From the NCBI GenBank assembly GCA_017414585.1, contig JAFQLN010000022.1, positions 1 to 18,841 on the forward strand: a stretch of DNA of 18,841 nt, read 5' to 3'. Numbering within the stretch: position 1 is the first letter of the stretch; each line of letters starts with the position of its first letter. The notes under the pieces were generated by a model. It was not told the DNA's origin, did no database searches, and saw only the letters and a program-made list of their open reading frames with translations. This stretch comes from Clostridia bacterium (GTDB lineage: Bacteria; Bacillota_A; Clostridia; Oscillospirales; CAG-272). The translations under genes and the position numbers were made by a program. Below, piece after piece: positions 1-7,504 of the stretch.

Positions 1-2
1 AA

Positions 3-116
3 AAGACAGTTGCCTTCGTTGGCTCAACGGGCTCGGGTAAAACAACAATCCTATCGCTTATCTGCCGTAACTACGATTACCAAAAGGGTCAAATCCTGCT
101 TGACGGCATCGATATA
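3..116 (+). pseudogene. ABC transporter ATP-binding domain fragment (Walker A region)
   Basis: The first 38 codons in frame 3 read without a stop and give a nucleotide-binding domain of the exporter type: [19 protein letters not shown], then a segment ending [17 protein letters not shown] is the Walker A phosphate-binding loop, and the spacing to LLDGIDI is that of multidrug/lipid-exporter ATPases (family knowledge). There is no start codon, Q-loop, signature motif or Walker B. At about 116 the similarity ends and the opposite strand becomes feoB. The fragment has nothing to do with iron uptake and points away from its neighbour's coding direction. It is either a relic brought in by rearrangement or, more likely, another molecule joined at a contig end. 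Confidence 0.75.
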
Positions 117-1070
117 TGCGCGGGACATATAGCCGCAGTCTTCGAGCAGAGCGATCAGGAAATACATGACCATGACCAGCGGCAGAAATCCGATGACCGC
201 AATCACGCCGCCGATAACGCCGTCCACAAGAAGGGCGTACAGAAGCGGGGATGCGCCGGCAAACAGTGTGCCGATCCAGCTCTGGAATTTTTCCAGCCAG
301 CCGACGAGAAAATCCGCGATGGGTGTACCGACCCAGACCTGCGAAATTTCAAATACCAGCCACATGACGACAGCAAAAATCGGAATGCCGAGCCACTTGT
401 TGACCAGTATCGCGTCAATTTTATCACCGAAGTTTTTGTCTCTTGTATAGACTTTCCGTGTTTCAACCTGCGCCACGATCTGATTGACAAACGCAAAGCG
501 TCTGCGGTCAGCGGCTTCGGAAGCTGCTTTATCCAAAAGCTCCGCATGATCTTCGTAAGGCGCTTTCTGTTCTTCTCCGACTCTGGCTGCCGCGGTACTG
601 ACAAGTTCATGCAGACCGTCCGCCGAAGAAGCAGATGTTTTGATGACGGGACAGCCCAGCATTTCAGCCAGCTGCTGTACGTCGATGCTGTTTTCTTTTT
701 TCTCGTTGATATCGCTTTTATTCAGTGCGACAACAACCGGAATGCCCAGTTCAAGAAGCTGTGTGGTAAAGAAAAGACTTCTCGAAAGATTGGTGGCATC
801 CACGATATTGATGATCACATCGGGATTTTCCTGCTTCACATACGAGCTTGTCACACTCTCTTCACTGGTGAAAGGCGACATGGAGTATGCGCCGGGAAGG
901 TCAACCGCCACGAGGCTTTCTTCGCCGGACCAATAGCTTCTTTTTATTGTATGTTCTTTTTTCTCAACCGTAACGCCTGCCCAGTTGCCGACTTTTTCGT
1001 TTCTGCCGGTCAGTGCATTGTACATGGTTGTTTTTCCCGAGTTCGGATTTCCCGTCAACGCGATTCTCAT
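117..1070 (-). CDS. feoB: Ferrous iron transport protein B, C-terminally truncated at chimeric junction
   Basis: FeoB is the inner-membrane Fe(II) transporter with a cytosolic N-terminal G domain. Visible motifs: G1 GNPNSGKT (7-14), G2 around GVTVEKK (32-38), G3 DLPG (57-60), G4 NKSD (117-120) and a G5-like SASSADG; a helical insertion domain follows, then the first membrane segments (about 225-315) ending in EDCGYMSRA. Family members usually run to 600-800 residues and continue as GYMxRxAFxMDR. Here the match stops after about 318 residues, where the other strand becomes an ABC-ATPase, so the Gate motifs and most of the membrane core are missing. The open frame continues to about base 51, but those last residues are ABC sequence read backwards. 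GGGAGGAG precedes the ATG. feoA lies 71 bases upstream in the same direction, so the two are probably one operon. Confidence 0.93.
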
Positions 1071-1141
1071 CCGGTGCGCTCCTCCCTTGATATCCGTTCC
1101 GTCCGGTGGTTTTCCGTAATTTCTGTACGCTGCAGAAGGGC

Positions 1142-1378
1142 TTACTTCACGTGAATTGCCTGAGCAAGCTGCTTGTCAATACTGTAGCGTCCGTCTTTGA
1201 TGGAGACAATACTGCCGCTGCGCAGATGGGAGATTACTGTAATCTTCTCTCCGCTGTAGCAGCCGAGCGAGAACAAAAACGCATCCAGTTCTTCGTCGTT
1301 CGTATCAATTTTTTCGATGGTATATTCCTTGCCTTCCACTGCGTCCCGTAACTTCATTTGATTCACCGCTTTCGTCAT
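1142..1378 (-). CDS. feoA: Ferrous iron transport protein A (FeoA)
   Basis: A small cytosolic SH3-like protein of 78 residues that supports FeoB in Fe(II) uptake. The core [17 protein letters not shown], the middle [15 protein letters not shown] and the end [15 protein letters not shown] fit the FeoA pattern of a beta-barrel with a central LG.xxGxxI.v turn. Two starts are possible: ATG at 1378, preceded by GGGAATAG, and an internal ATG seven codons later (1357) that would give the more typical MKLRD start; neither ribosome site is strong. It is first in a two-gene unit with feoB and is read from a good promoter whose leader holds two DtxR-like boxes, so iron-dependent repression is likely (inference). 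Confidence 0.9.
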   Translation of the reverse strand: MTKAVNQMKLRDAVEGKEYTIEKIDTNDEELDAFLFSLGCYSGEKITVISHLRSGSIVSIKDGRYSIDKQLAQAIHVK

Positions 1379-1397
1379 CTATTCCCATTCGTTAAAA

Positions 1398-1448
1398 ATT
1401 AGCAGAAGCTAACCTGCCAGCCGAAAAAAACGGTTAGCATATTCTAAT
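1398..1448 (-). promoter_or_regulatory. Pair of DtxR-family-like operator boxes in the feoA leader
   Basis: Two 17-base boxes face each other: ATTAGCAGAAGCTAACC at 1398-1414 and, on the opposite strand, ATTAGAATATGCTAACC at 1432-1448. They agree at 14 of 17 positions, and each is a partial TTAGC/GCTAA palindrome, resembling the TTAGG...CCTAA half-sites of DtxR/IdeR/MntR regulators. Their centres are 34 bases apart, about three helical turns. The distal box starts at the predicted transcription start, so a bound repressor would block initiation. The inner arms (GCTAACC/GGTTAGC) could also pair in RNA, but no U tract follows, so an attenuator is less likely. No Fur-type box was seen. Confidence 0.6.
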
Positions 1449-1455
1449 CGCGTGT

Positions 1456-1484
1456 ATTATAGCATGAAGCACGCGGTTTGTCAG
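1456..1484 (-). promoter_or_regulatory. Sigma-A promoter of feoAB
   Basis: On the - strand CTGACA (1479-1484) and TATAAT (1456-1461) are separated by exactly 17 bases, a near-consensus housekeeping promoter. The predicted start is near 1449, giving a leader of about 70 bases to feoA that contains the two operator-like boxes. Confidence 0.75.
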
Positions 1485-1533
1485 CAGATTTCCCGTATTT
1501 TTACAATTTTTCTCTTTTTTCATGATTGCTCTG

Positions 1534-1576
1534 TAAAAGACCGCACAAAGGGAAACGCCTCTCCTTTGCACGGTCT
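1534..1576 (-). terminator. Intrinsic terminator downstream of the GH5 gene
   Basis: Inverted arms at 1538-1551 and 1563-1576 (AGACCG..CAAAGG and its complement, with a two-base mismatch in the middle) enclose an 11-base loop. Read on the - strand the hairpin is followed by TTTT. It lies about 65 bases past the stop of the GH5 gene and insulates feoA from it. Confidence 0.7.
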
Positions 1577-1640
1577 TCGGATGATTCTTTTTCAGTTCAG
1601 ACCACTGTACAGGATGCGGCAAGCCGATGCTTTCTCCCGT

Positions 1641-2633
1641 TCAGACCCGGCTCGCCTTGAAAATATCGAGCATCTTTCTGTCCACCTTCATGCCGCGGCA
1701 GTCCTCATAGACGGTTCCGGGTCTGCCGTGTTCCACGATGCCGAAGCTGCCGCGGAAATTCCAGAGCGAATATCCCCAGCCAAATTCCCTGAAGACGGAC
1801 AGCACATCCTCAAACCAGCGCAGTGCGAGATCGTTCGGCAGTTTGTTGTAGCATCCGAATTCTCCGATGTGCACGGGAACTCCCGCTGCCTGTACTTCCC
1901 GCCAAGGCTTATAATATTCGCGCAGCTTCTGCCGGCATTCCTCTCCTCCCGGATAATCGGGAACACGCCAGTCGATACTGCCGCGCACCCACTCTGCCTG
2001 ATAATGCGTGAGCATGAACGGTTCGTATCCGCGTCCGCTGTGGATGACGTTCTGCGAACCGAGATCGGCAAGTTCCGGCAATGCAGAACCGCCGCCGTCG
2101 AATCCGTCGATCACGATCTGCCGCTCCGGATCCGCCTCACGGACTGCGGCAATTGTCCGGCGGATGACTTTCTGATGATCGTCCCGTGTGCACGGATGCG
2201 TCGGCGGGATATTCGCCGGTTCATTCACAAGATCGAAGCTGAGCTTGGAGGAAGGGATGCCCTTATACCGTTTCGCAAGGTACTGCCAGATAAAGGCGAA
2301 TCCGTCCTGTGCTTCCCGGTCACGCCAGAGGTTGTGCTTTTCTCTTTCCGGCCAGTTGATGCAGTAGCCGGGGGCGCGGTGGATATTCAGCGATACATGA
2401 AGTCCCCGCGAATTGCACGCTTCGATGTACCGGTCGAAATATTCGATGATTCTTTCATCGGGTGAAAAATAGTCAAAATCGTGCGTCCAGAAGTGATAAT
2501 CCGTGGGGATGCGCACAAAGTTGAAGCCTTCTTCGGCGATGAAATCGAGCTCATCGGTATCGGCTTCCTTCGGTTCGGGATTCCAGTCCCCTTTTGCGTA
2601 CATCCAGAGAAAATTAAATCCGTAGTATGGCAT
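1641..2633 (-). CDS. Glycoside hydrolase family 5 (cellulase-like) enzyme, cytosolic
   Basis: A (beta/alpha)8 retaining glycosidase of the GH5 clan. The 330-residue protein starts at ATG 2633, chosen because AAAGGAG lies eight bases upstream; a longer frame to 2693 has no such site and overlaps the promoter. Motifs: GFNFVRIPTDYHFW (36-49) for the strand-2 Arg, NIHRAPG (83-89), the acid/base Glu in FDLVNEP (E138), HY (210-211), and the nucleophile Glu in HIGEFG (E258), followed by SLWNFRG with the conserved Trp. No signal peptide or carbohydrate-binding module is present, so it should act inside the cell on imported beta-linked oligosaccharides (inference). The substrate cannot be told from sequence alone; endo-glucanase, mannanase or exo-glucosidase subfamilies are all possible. 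It is monocistronic, with its own promoter and terminator. Confidence 0.88.
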   Translation of the reverse strand: MPYYGFNFLWMYAKGDWNPEPKEADTDELDFIAEEGFNFVRIPTDYHFWTHDFDYFSPDERIIEYFDRYIEACNSRGLHVSLNIHRAPGYCINWPEREKHNLWRDREAQDGFAFIWQYLAKRYKGIPSSKLSFDLVNEPANIPPTHPCTRDDHQKVIRRTIAAVREADPERQIVIDGFDGGGSALPELADLGSQNVIHSGRGYEPFMLTHYQAEWVRGSIDWRVPDYPGGEECRQKLREYYKPWREVQAAGVPVHIGEFGCYNKLPNDLALRWFEDVLSVFREFGWGYSLWNFRGSFGIVEHGRPGTVYEDCRGMKVDRKMLDIFKASRV

Positions 2634-2664
2634 GGGCTGTGCTCCTTTCTGTTTTGTCATCTTC

Positions 2665-2693
2665 AGTATAACATAAAGCCGACGGTCGTACAA
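2665..2693 (-). promoter_or_regulatory. Promoter of the GH5 gene
   Basis: On the - strand TTGTAC (2688-2693) and TATACT (2665-2670) are 17 bases apart. The transcript would begin near 2658, giving a leader of about 25 bases before the ATG at 2633. It sits directly after the clpC terminator. Confidence 0.65.
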
Positions 2694-2705
2694 GGGGCAA
2701 AGCAG

Positions 2706-2742
2706 AAAAACTGCCGCGATTTTTTGCTCACCGCAGCAGTTT
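2706..2742 (-). terminator. Terminator of the ctsR-mcsA-mcsB-clpC operon
   Basis: On the - strand an 11-base stem (AAACTGCTGCG pairing with CGCGGCAGTTT, with one G-U pair) spans 2732-2742 and 2708-2718 and runs into a T tract (A's at 2706-2710 on the + strand). It begins 16 bases after the clpC stop codon. Confidence 0.8.
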
Positions 2743-2757
2743 ATACTATGATTCGGA

Positions 2758-5211
2758 TTATTCGGTTTTTACCGCTGTTTTATACACGATTTTTCCGTCT
2801 TCCAGCACGGCTGTCACTGTATCGCCCGTGTGGATTTCGCCGCGGAGCATCGCTTCGGAGAAAGAATCCTCCACCCTTCTCACAATCGCACGGCGGAGCG
2901 GACGTGCACCGTAAACCGGATCGAAGCCTTCCTTCGCAAGAGAACGGATTACTTCTTCATCAAATGAAATCGCTATGCCGAGATCGACAATCCGCTTTTC
3001 CACTTCGCGCAGCATAATCGCGGCAATTTTTTCGATATCGCTGTCGGAGAGCTTGTTGAACAGGATGATTTCGTCCACACGATTGAGAAATTCCGGCTTG
3101 AAGGTATGCTTGAGGGCATCCATGACCGACGCACGCATTTTCTCCTGTTCCTTTTCCGCAGATTCCGCTGTGTCCATAAAGCCGAGCCGCTTCGGTTCCG
3201 TGATATTGCCGGCACCTACATTGGAAGTCATGATGAGAATGGTGTTCTTGAAATCCACCCGTCTTCCCTGTCCGTCAGTGAGGATACCGTCTTCGAGAAT
3301 CTGCAGAAGAATGCTCCACACATCGGGATGCGCCTTTTCGATTTCGTCAAACAGCACGACAGAATATGGATGGCGGCGGATTTTCTCCGTCAGCTGACCG
3401 CCTTCGTCATAGCCGACATATCCGGGCGGCGAACCGATCATCTTCGATACGCTGTGCTTTTCCATATACTCGGACATATCAATGCGGATCATGGCATTCT
3501 CATCCCCGAACATCACATCTGCGAGAACCTTGCACAGTTCCGTCTTACCGACACCGGTAGGACCGAGGAAGATGAACGAGCCGGTCGGACGCTTGGGGTC
3601 CTTGAGCCCCATTCTGCCTCTGCGGATCGCTCTGGCAACCGCCTCGACAGCTTCATCCTGTCCGATGACGCGGGATTTGAGAATTTCTTCGAGATGCAGA
3701 AGACGTTCGCCTTCTTCTTCTGCGAGCTTCTTCACGGGAATCGACGTCCAGCTGGTGACAATGTCAGCGATGTCGCCCTCGTCGATGACCAGCGTTTCGG
3801 GTGCTTTTCCAGCTGTGTCCTTTTTGCCCTTCAGTTCTTCCGTCAGGCGTTTTTCTTCGTCCCGCAATTTTGCCGCGCCTTCATAATCCTCACCGAGAAT
3901 CGCTTCTTCCTTTTCAGCCGTGACGCTCTTCAGTTTTTCTTCGATTTCGCGGACATCCGGCGGAGTGGCAAACGAGTCAATGCGCTTTTTGCTTGCTGCT
4001 TCGTCAATGAGGTCAATCGCTTTATCGGGAAGATAGCGGTCGCTGATATACCGGACGGAGAGTCCGACTGCGGCACGGATTGCATCATCGGCAATTTTCA
4101 GCTTGTGATGCGCTTCGTATTTATCACGCAGACCGAACAGAATCTGTTCCGCTTCCTCCGGTGAAGGTTCTCCGACCATCACGGACTGGAAACGTCTCTC
4201 CAGCGCCGCATCTTTTTCGATATGCTTGCGGTATTCGTCGATGGTCGTCGCGCCGATAACCTGCATTTCCCCGCGCGCCAGAGCAGGCTTGATGATATTT
4301 GCCGCATCCACCGCGCCTTCTGCTCCCCCGGCACCGATGATGGTGTGGATTTCGTCGATGAACAAAACAATCTGCGGATTCTTGCGGACTTCTTCCATCA
4401 CATTCTTCATGCGTTCTTCAAATTCGCCGCGGTATTTTGCTCCGGCAATCATGGAGGAAAGATCGAGCGTGACTATCATCTTATCGCGGAGGGTTTCGGG
4501 AACGGTTCCGTCCACGATCCGCTGTGCCAAGCCTTCGACAACTGCGGTTTTGCCCACACCGGGTTCTCCGATCAGGCAGGGATTGTTCTTTGTCCGGCGG
4601 GAGAGAATCTGGATCACACGGCCGGTTTCCGTATCGCGCCCGATAATCGGGTCGATCTTCCCTTCCTTCGCCATTTTGCAGAGATTGCGTCCGTACTGAC
4701 TGAGGGTAGGTGCATCGCTGAGTCCTTCATCCGTCTTCTTCTGCGCACCGTTCCGTTCGCCTGCTTCCTTCTGTTCCCCGGCACCGAAATACGAGAGGAC
4801 GTCCCGCTTGATGTCGGCAGCTGATGCACCCGCTTCACTGATCAGTCGGAATGCGAAACACTCCCGCTCCTCGCACATTGCAAGAAGGATATGTTCCGTG
4901 CCGATGTATCCGTTGCCCATCGAAACAGCGGCAGAGGCGGAGGATTCGATAATTTTCTTCGTGCGCGGTGTGATATCCGCAGCAGTCAGTCCGGTGGGAG
5001 AGCCCACCCCGACGGTATCTTCGATCATCTGTCTGGCTTTATCGTAATGGACTCCGCGTTCTTCGAGCACCCGCGCCGCAATGCCTTCTTTTTCCGAAAG
5101 CAGTCCGAGAAGAAGATGTTCGCTCCCGACACAGGTATGTCCCATCTCCGATGCGAGATATAAAGCACGGTTGAGTGCGTTCTGCGCTTTCTTTGTAAAT
5201 CCGATATTCAT
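2758..5211 (-). CDS. clpC: ATP-dependent Clp protease ATP-binding subunit ClpC
   Basis: An 817-residue Hsp100 unfoldase that feeds McsB-marked and adaptor-bound proteins to ClpP in the cytosol. Order of parts: two Clp N repeats (about 1-145), which in the family bind phospho-arginine; a charged linker; AAA-1 with Walker A GEPGVGKT (215-222) and Walker B FIDEIH (D286, E287); a middle region with a UvrB/UvrC-like segment (LGEDYEGAAKLRDEEKRL), the M-domain that separates ClpC from the longer-coiled ClpB; AAA-2 with Walker A GPTGVGKT (550-557) and FDEIEKAHPD; and the C-terminal D2-small domain. Length is typical. GGAGG lies nine bases before the ATG. It is last in the operon, 96 bases after mcsB, and that gap contains a strong hairpin. 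clpP is not in this window. Confidence 0.97.
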   Translation of the reverse strand: MNIGFTKKAQNALNRALYLASEMGHTCVGSEHLLLGLLSEKEGIAARVLEERGVHYDKARQMIEDTVGVGSPTGLTAADITPRTKKIIESSASAAVSMGNGYIGTEHILLAMCEERECFAFRLISEAGASAADIKRDVLSYFGAGEQKEAGERNGAQKKTDEGLSDAPTLSQYGRNLCKMAKEGKIDPIIGRDTETGRVIQILSRRTKNNPCLIGEPGVGKTAVVEGLAQRIVDGTVPETLRDKMIVTLDLSSMIAGAKYRGEFEERMKNVMEEVRKNPQIVLFIDEIHTIIGAGGAEGAVDAANIIKPALARGEMQVIGATTIDEYRKHIEKDAALERRFQSVMVGEPSPEEAEQILFGLRDKYEAHHKLKIADDAIRAAVGLSVRYISDRYLPDKAIDLIDEAASKKRIDSFATPPDVREIEEKLKSVTAEKEEAILGEDYEGAAKLRDEEKRLTEELKGKKDTAGKAPETLVIDEGDIADIVTSWTSIPVKKLAEEEGERLLHLEEILKSRVIGQDEAVEAVARAIRRGRMGLKDPKRPTGSFIFLGPTGVGKTELCKVLADVMFGDENAMIRIDMSEYMEKHSVSKMIGSPPGYVGYDEGGQLTEKIRRHPYSVVLFDEIEKAHPDVWSILLQILEDGILTDGQGRRVDFKNTILIMTSNVGAGNITEPKRLGFMDTAESAEKEQEKMRASVMDALKHTFKPEFLNRVDEIILFNKLSDSDIEKIAAIMLREVEKRIVDLGIAISFDEEVIRSLAKEGFDPVYGARPLRRAIVRRVEDSFSEAMLRGEIHTGDTVTAVLEDGKIVYKTAVKTE

Positions 5212-5240
5212 CTGTCGTATCCTCCTGTTCCCCTGTTATG

Positions 5241-5280
5241 CGGGCGGGTTTTCTGTCAGCAGGGTATTATATCCCGCCCG
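5241..5280 (-). repeat. GC-rich hairpin between mcsB and clpC
   Basis: A perfect eight-base-pair stem CGGGCGGG/CCCGCCCG (5241-5248 and 5273-5280) encloses a 24-base loop in the 96-base gap between mcsB and clpC. On the transcribed strand no T run follows, so it is not a classical terminator. The loop contains GATATAAT, which could serve as a -10 box, but no good -35 is present. It may be an RNA processing or stability element that sets clpC levels relative to mcsA and mcsB (inference). Confidence 0.55.
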
Positions 5281-5307
5281 GGTATGTTTTATTCGGTATT
5301 TCTTTAT

Positions 5308-6330
5308 TCAGTTCCGGCTGAATCCCGCTTTTGCGAGCAGCAGCCGGATTTTTTCCGCACGGAGTTTATCCCGTACAGCAGCCGCACGCGCTTCTTCGTT
5401 TTCCGCAATCAGCGTATTGGGCATGGATGTGAAAAACATTTCATCCAGCAGCTGAACCGGAATGGTGATCATCTTCATGGATGCCGCCAGACGAAGATCG
5501 GAATACATCGAAACCAGCTCACCGGCGTTGAGTTTGTTGGCGTACAGCATCATGCCGATAGTCCGCATGGCACGGTCCGCCGCGTCTTCCTTTTGATTTG
5601 CATCCATCTTTTCACGCAGTTCCCATTCCTTAGCCGCAATCTTGCCGACAACCTCATTCAGCTTTGCAACGGTTTCCTCTTCCGTGATGCCGAGGGTGAC
5701 TTCATTGGAAATCTGGTAGAGATTTGCGGACGGAGCGGAACCTTCACCGTTCATGCCGCGGATGGTCATGCCGAGTTTGGAAAGCTGGAGCGTCAGATTG
5801 CGGATTCCGCCTGCTTTGGTGTAAGCGGGAAGATGGAGCATCGCGGACGCCCGCAGACCGGTTCCGAGATTGGTCGGACAGTGCGTGAGATATCCAAGGT
5901 TTTCCGTGTATGCAATTTCAAATGCTTCGTCAATCCACGCTTCCGCTTCAAATACCGCTTCCAGTGCAGTTGTCAGATCCAGTCCGGGTGTGATGCACTG
6001 CAGGCGGAGGTGGTCTTCCTCCATCAGCATGATATACACGGATTTCTCTTCGTTTGCCAGCAGTGCCGCAGGACTTTTCTTTTCCGCGAATTCCCGGCTG
6101 ATGATATGCTTTTCAAGCAGTGCCGCTTTTTCCGGTGTTTTGAGTGCGGTGCAGTCGGTGAAGCTCCAGCCTTCTTTTCCTTCAAAAACCGTACGGATTT
6201 TTTCTATCAGCTCCGCAGACTTTGCATCGTCGAGCTTGCCGGGAAATGCATATCCGGACAGGTTGCGCGCCAGTCTTACCCGGGAACTGAGAACGATGTT
6301 GTTATCCTTGCCTTCTTTTGTATACCACAT
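5308..6330 (-). CDS. mcsB: Protein arginine kinase McsB
   Basis: McsB transfers phosphate from ATP to arginine side chains of misfolded proteins and of CtsR, marking them for ClpC-ClpP. The 340-residue protein starts at ATG 6330, behind AAGGAG with eight-base spacing; the longer frame to 6372 runs into the end of mcsA and has no ribosome site. It has the phosphagen-kinase fold: SSRVRLARNL (15-24) for nucleotide phosphates, EEDHLRLQ (104-111), the active-site loop CPTNLGTGLRAS with Cys151, and a further phosphate-binding segment near GEGSAP. RDKLRA (320-325) matches the RDxxRA phospho-arginine pocket known from bacillary McsB. It follows mcsA by 47 bases in the same operon. All key motifs look intact, so it should be active. 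Confidence 0.96.
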   Translation of the reverse strand: MWYTKEGKDNNIVLSSRVRLARNLSGYAFPGKLDDAKSAELIEKIRTVFEGKEGWSFTDCTALKTPEKAALLEKHIISREFAEKKSPAALLANEEKSVYIMLMEEDHLRLQCITPGLDLTTALEAVFEAEAWIDEAFEIAYTENLGYLTHCPTNLGTGLRASAMLHLPAYTKAGGIRNLTLQLSKLGMTIRGMNGEGSAPSANLYQISNEVTLGITEEETVAKLNEVVGKIAAKEWELREKMDANQKEDAADRAMRTIGMMLYANKLNAGELVSMYSDLRLAASMKMITIPVQLLDEMFFTSMPNTLIAENEEARAAAVRDKLRAEKIRLLLAKAGFSRN

Positions 6331-6377
6331 ATTTTTCACTCCTTGTACTTCTCTTGACCCTTGCCGCTGCATCCGTG

Positions 6378-6926
6378 TCAGGCTTCGTTTTCCGGACCGC
6401 GCAGTTTTCTGAGTTCATCGCGGATCTGTGCCGCCCGTTCGTAGTTTTCCGTCCGGACAGCTTCCTTCTGTTCTTCTTCGAGCGCTTCGATTCTGTTCTT
6501 CATTTCCATCTTTGCGCGGAACCGTGCGGGAACACGTCCGTTGTGAATCGTTCTGCCGTGCAGTTTATGAACGGTTCCTTCCAGCTCTTTTCCGAAGGTT
6601 TCATAACAGGACGGACAGCCTGCCATGCCGGAGGATGCCAGTTCCTTGAACGACAAATTGCAGTCCGGACAGCGTTTTTCCGAAAGCTGTTTGCTGCCGC
6701 CGAGAAATCCCGCAAGAATCGAGTTCATCGACTTGAACGGATCTGCCAGCATATTGTCGCCGAGGAGGAAGTCAAGTCCGTCCCATGCACCGCTCTGTCC
6801 GAATCCGCCTTTCTTTTCCGTTTCCGCAGCACAGTCTGCACAGAGATGCAGGCTCTTTTCGTTTCCGTTGACATTTTCATGATAATAGAAGGTAGCTTCC
6901 TTCTTTCCGCATTTTTCACAAAGCAT
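6378..6926 (-). CDS. mcsA: McsA, zinc-binding activator of McsB
   Basis: A 182-residue cytosolic adaptor needed for McsB kinase activity. It has four CxxC pairs at 3-6, 29-32, 86-89 and 104-107, giving two zinc sites, and a C-terminal UVR motif (about 141-176: ALEEEQKEAV...NYERAAQIRDELRKL) like that in UvrB and ClpC. The start is set at ATG 6926, because family members begin directly with MLCxxC and GGAAGGA lies just upstream; an in-frame ATG at 6974 would extend into the end of ctsR and has no good site. It lies between ctsR (44-base gap) and mcsB (47-base gap) in the usual Firmicutes order. Confidence 0.94.
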   Translation of the reverse strand: MLCEKCGKKEATFYYHENVNGNEKSLHLCADCAAETEKKGGFGQSGAWDGLDFLLGDNMLADPFKSMNSILAGFLGGSKQLSEKRCPDCNLSFKELASSGMAGCPSCYETFGKELEGTVHKLHGRTIHNGRVPARFRAKMEMKNRIEALEEEQKEAVRTENYERAAQIRDELRKLRGPENEA

Positions 6927-6970
6927 CTGTAATTCCTTCCTTTCGTTCACTTTCATTCTTTCTTCAGCGT

Positions 6971-7423
6971 TCACATCATCAGCAGCATCAGAATATGCCG
7001 CATGATATCCGCACGCACTTCATCGCGTTTTTCGGGGATGCACTTGTCCAGCGCCGCCTGTGTCATGGACTGCATGGCAATCCGTGCTTCGCGTTCGGTC
7101 ACGATTCCGTGTTCGGTCAGCCGGCTGAGGTAGACTTTCGCATCCGCCTCGCTGAGTGCTGTGCCGATCGCATGGAAGAAATGCATCAGGTATTCGTTCT
7201 TCGTCATCTGCACGCGGACGATTCTGATGTACCCGCCGCCGCCTCGTCTGCTTTCGGTGACATATCCGCGCTCAGGTGTGAAGCGGGATGTAATCACATA
7301 ATTGATCTGGCTTGGAACACAGCCGAGCTTCGCCGCAAGGTCATTCCGACGTACCTCCGCGCTTCCGCCGCCTTCCTCCAGCATCTCGTTGATCAACCGT
7401 GCTATCGTTTCGGATAATGTCAT
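6971..7423 (-). CDS. ctsR: Transcriptional repressor CtsR (class III heat-shock regulator)
   Basis: A 150-residue winged-helix dimer that represses clp genes and lets go on heat or after inactivation by McsB. The N-terminal part shows the helix-turn-helix (NDLAAKLGCVPSQINYVI) followed by RFTPERGYVTESRRGGGGYIRIVRV. The RGGGGYIRI glycine-rich wing is the DNA-contacting and heat-sensing loop of the family. The C-terminal dimer/ClpC-interaction domain fills the rest. AAAGGAG sits eight bases before the ATG. It is the first gene of its operon, and two matching operators flank its promoter, so it regulates itself. Confidence 0.96.
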   Translation of the reverse strand: MTLSETIARLINEMLEEGGGSAEVRRNDLAAKLGCVPSQINYVITSRFTPERGYVTESRRGGGGYIRIVRVQMTKNEYLMHFFHAIGTALSEADAKVYLSRLTEHGIVTEREARIAMQSMTQAALDKCIPEKRDEVRADIMRHILMLLMM

Positions 7424-7444
7424 GGCTTCATCTCCTTTTTTGAT

Positions 7445-7461
7445 CTTGACTATCTTTGACC
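7445..7461 (-). promoter_or_regulatory. CtsR operator, promoter-proximal copy
   Basis: On the - strand GGTCAAA-GAT-AGTCAAG matches the CtsR consensus RGTCAAA-NAN-RGTCAAA at all but the last base. It covers about +9 to +25 of the predicted transcript and would block elongation or open-complex formation. Confidence 0.85.
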
Positions 7462-7475
7462 TTCATTGTGCTTTT

Positions 7476-7504
7476 ATTATACAACGAAAGTCAGGATTGG
7501 TCAA
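7476..7504 (-). promoter_or_regulatory. Promoter of ctsR-mcsA-mcsB-clpC
   Basis: On the - strand TTGACC (7499-7504) and TATAAT (7476-7481) are separated by 17 bases, a near-consensus vegetative promoter. The -35 box is itself the end of a TTTGACC heptad, so CtsR binding and polymerase binding are mutually exclusive here. The predicted start is near 7469, with a leader of about 45 bases. Confidence 0.85.

Noticed and set aside
1408..1438. GCTAACC/GGTTAGC as an attenuator hairpin in the feoA leader
   Set aside because: The stem is only seven pairs with a 17-base loop and no U tract; paired operator boxes explain the symmetry better.
1452..2465. Long + strand frame (337 codons) across the GH5 gene
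   Set aside because: It is the antisense shadow of a well-conserved GH5 coding region, and its upstream part runs through the feoA promoter and the GH5 terminator. No domain was recognised.
3106..4164. Long + strand frame (352 codons) opposite clpC, and similar ones at 5284-6357 and 13112-14332
   Set aside because: Each lies fully opposite a gene with complete catalytic motifs, has no ribosome site or known domain, and is explained by codon bias in the real gene.
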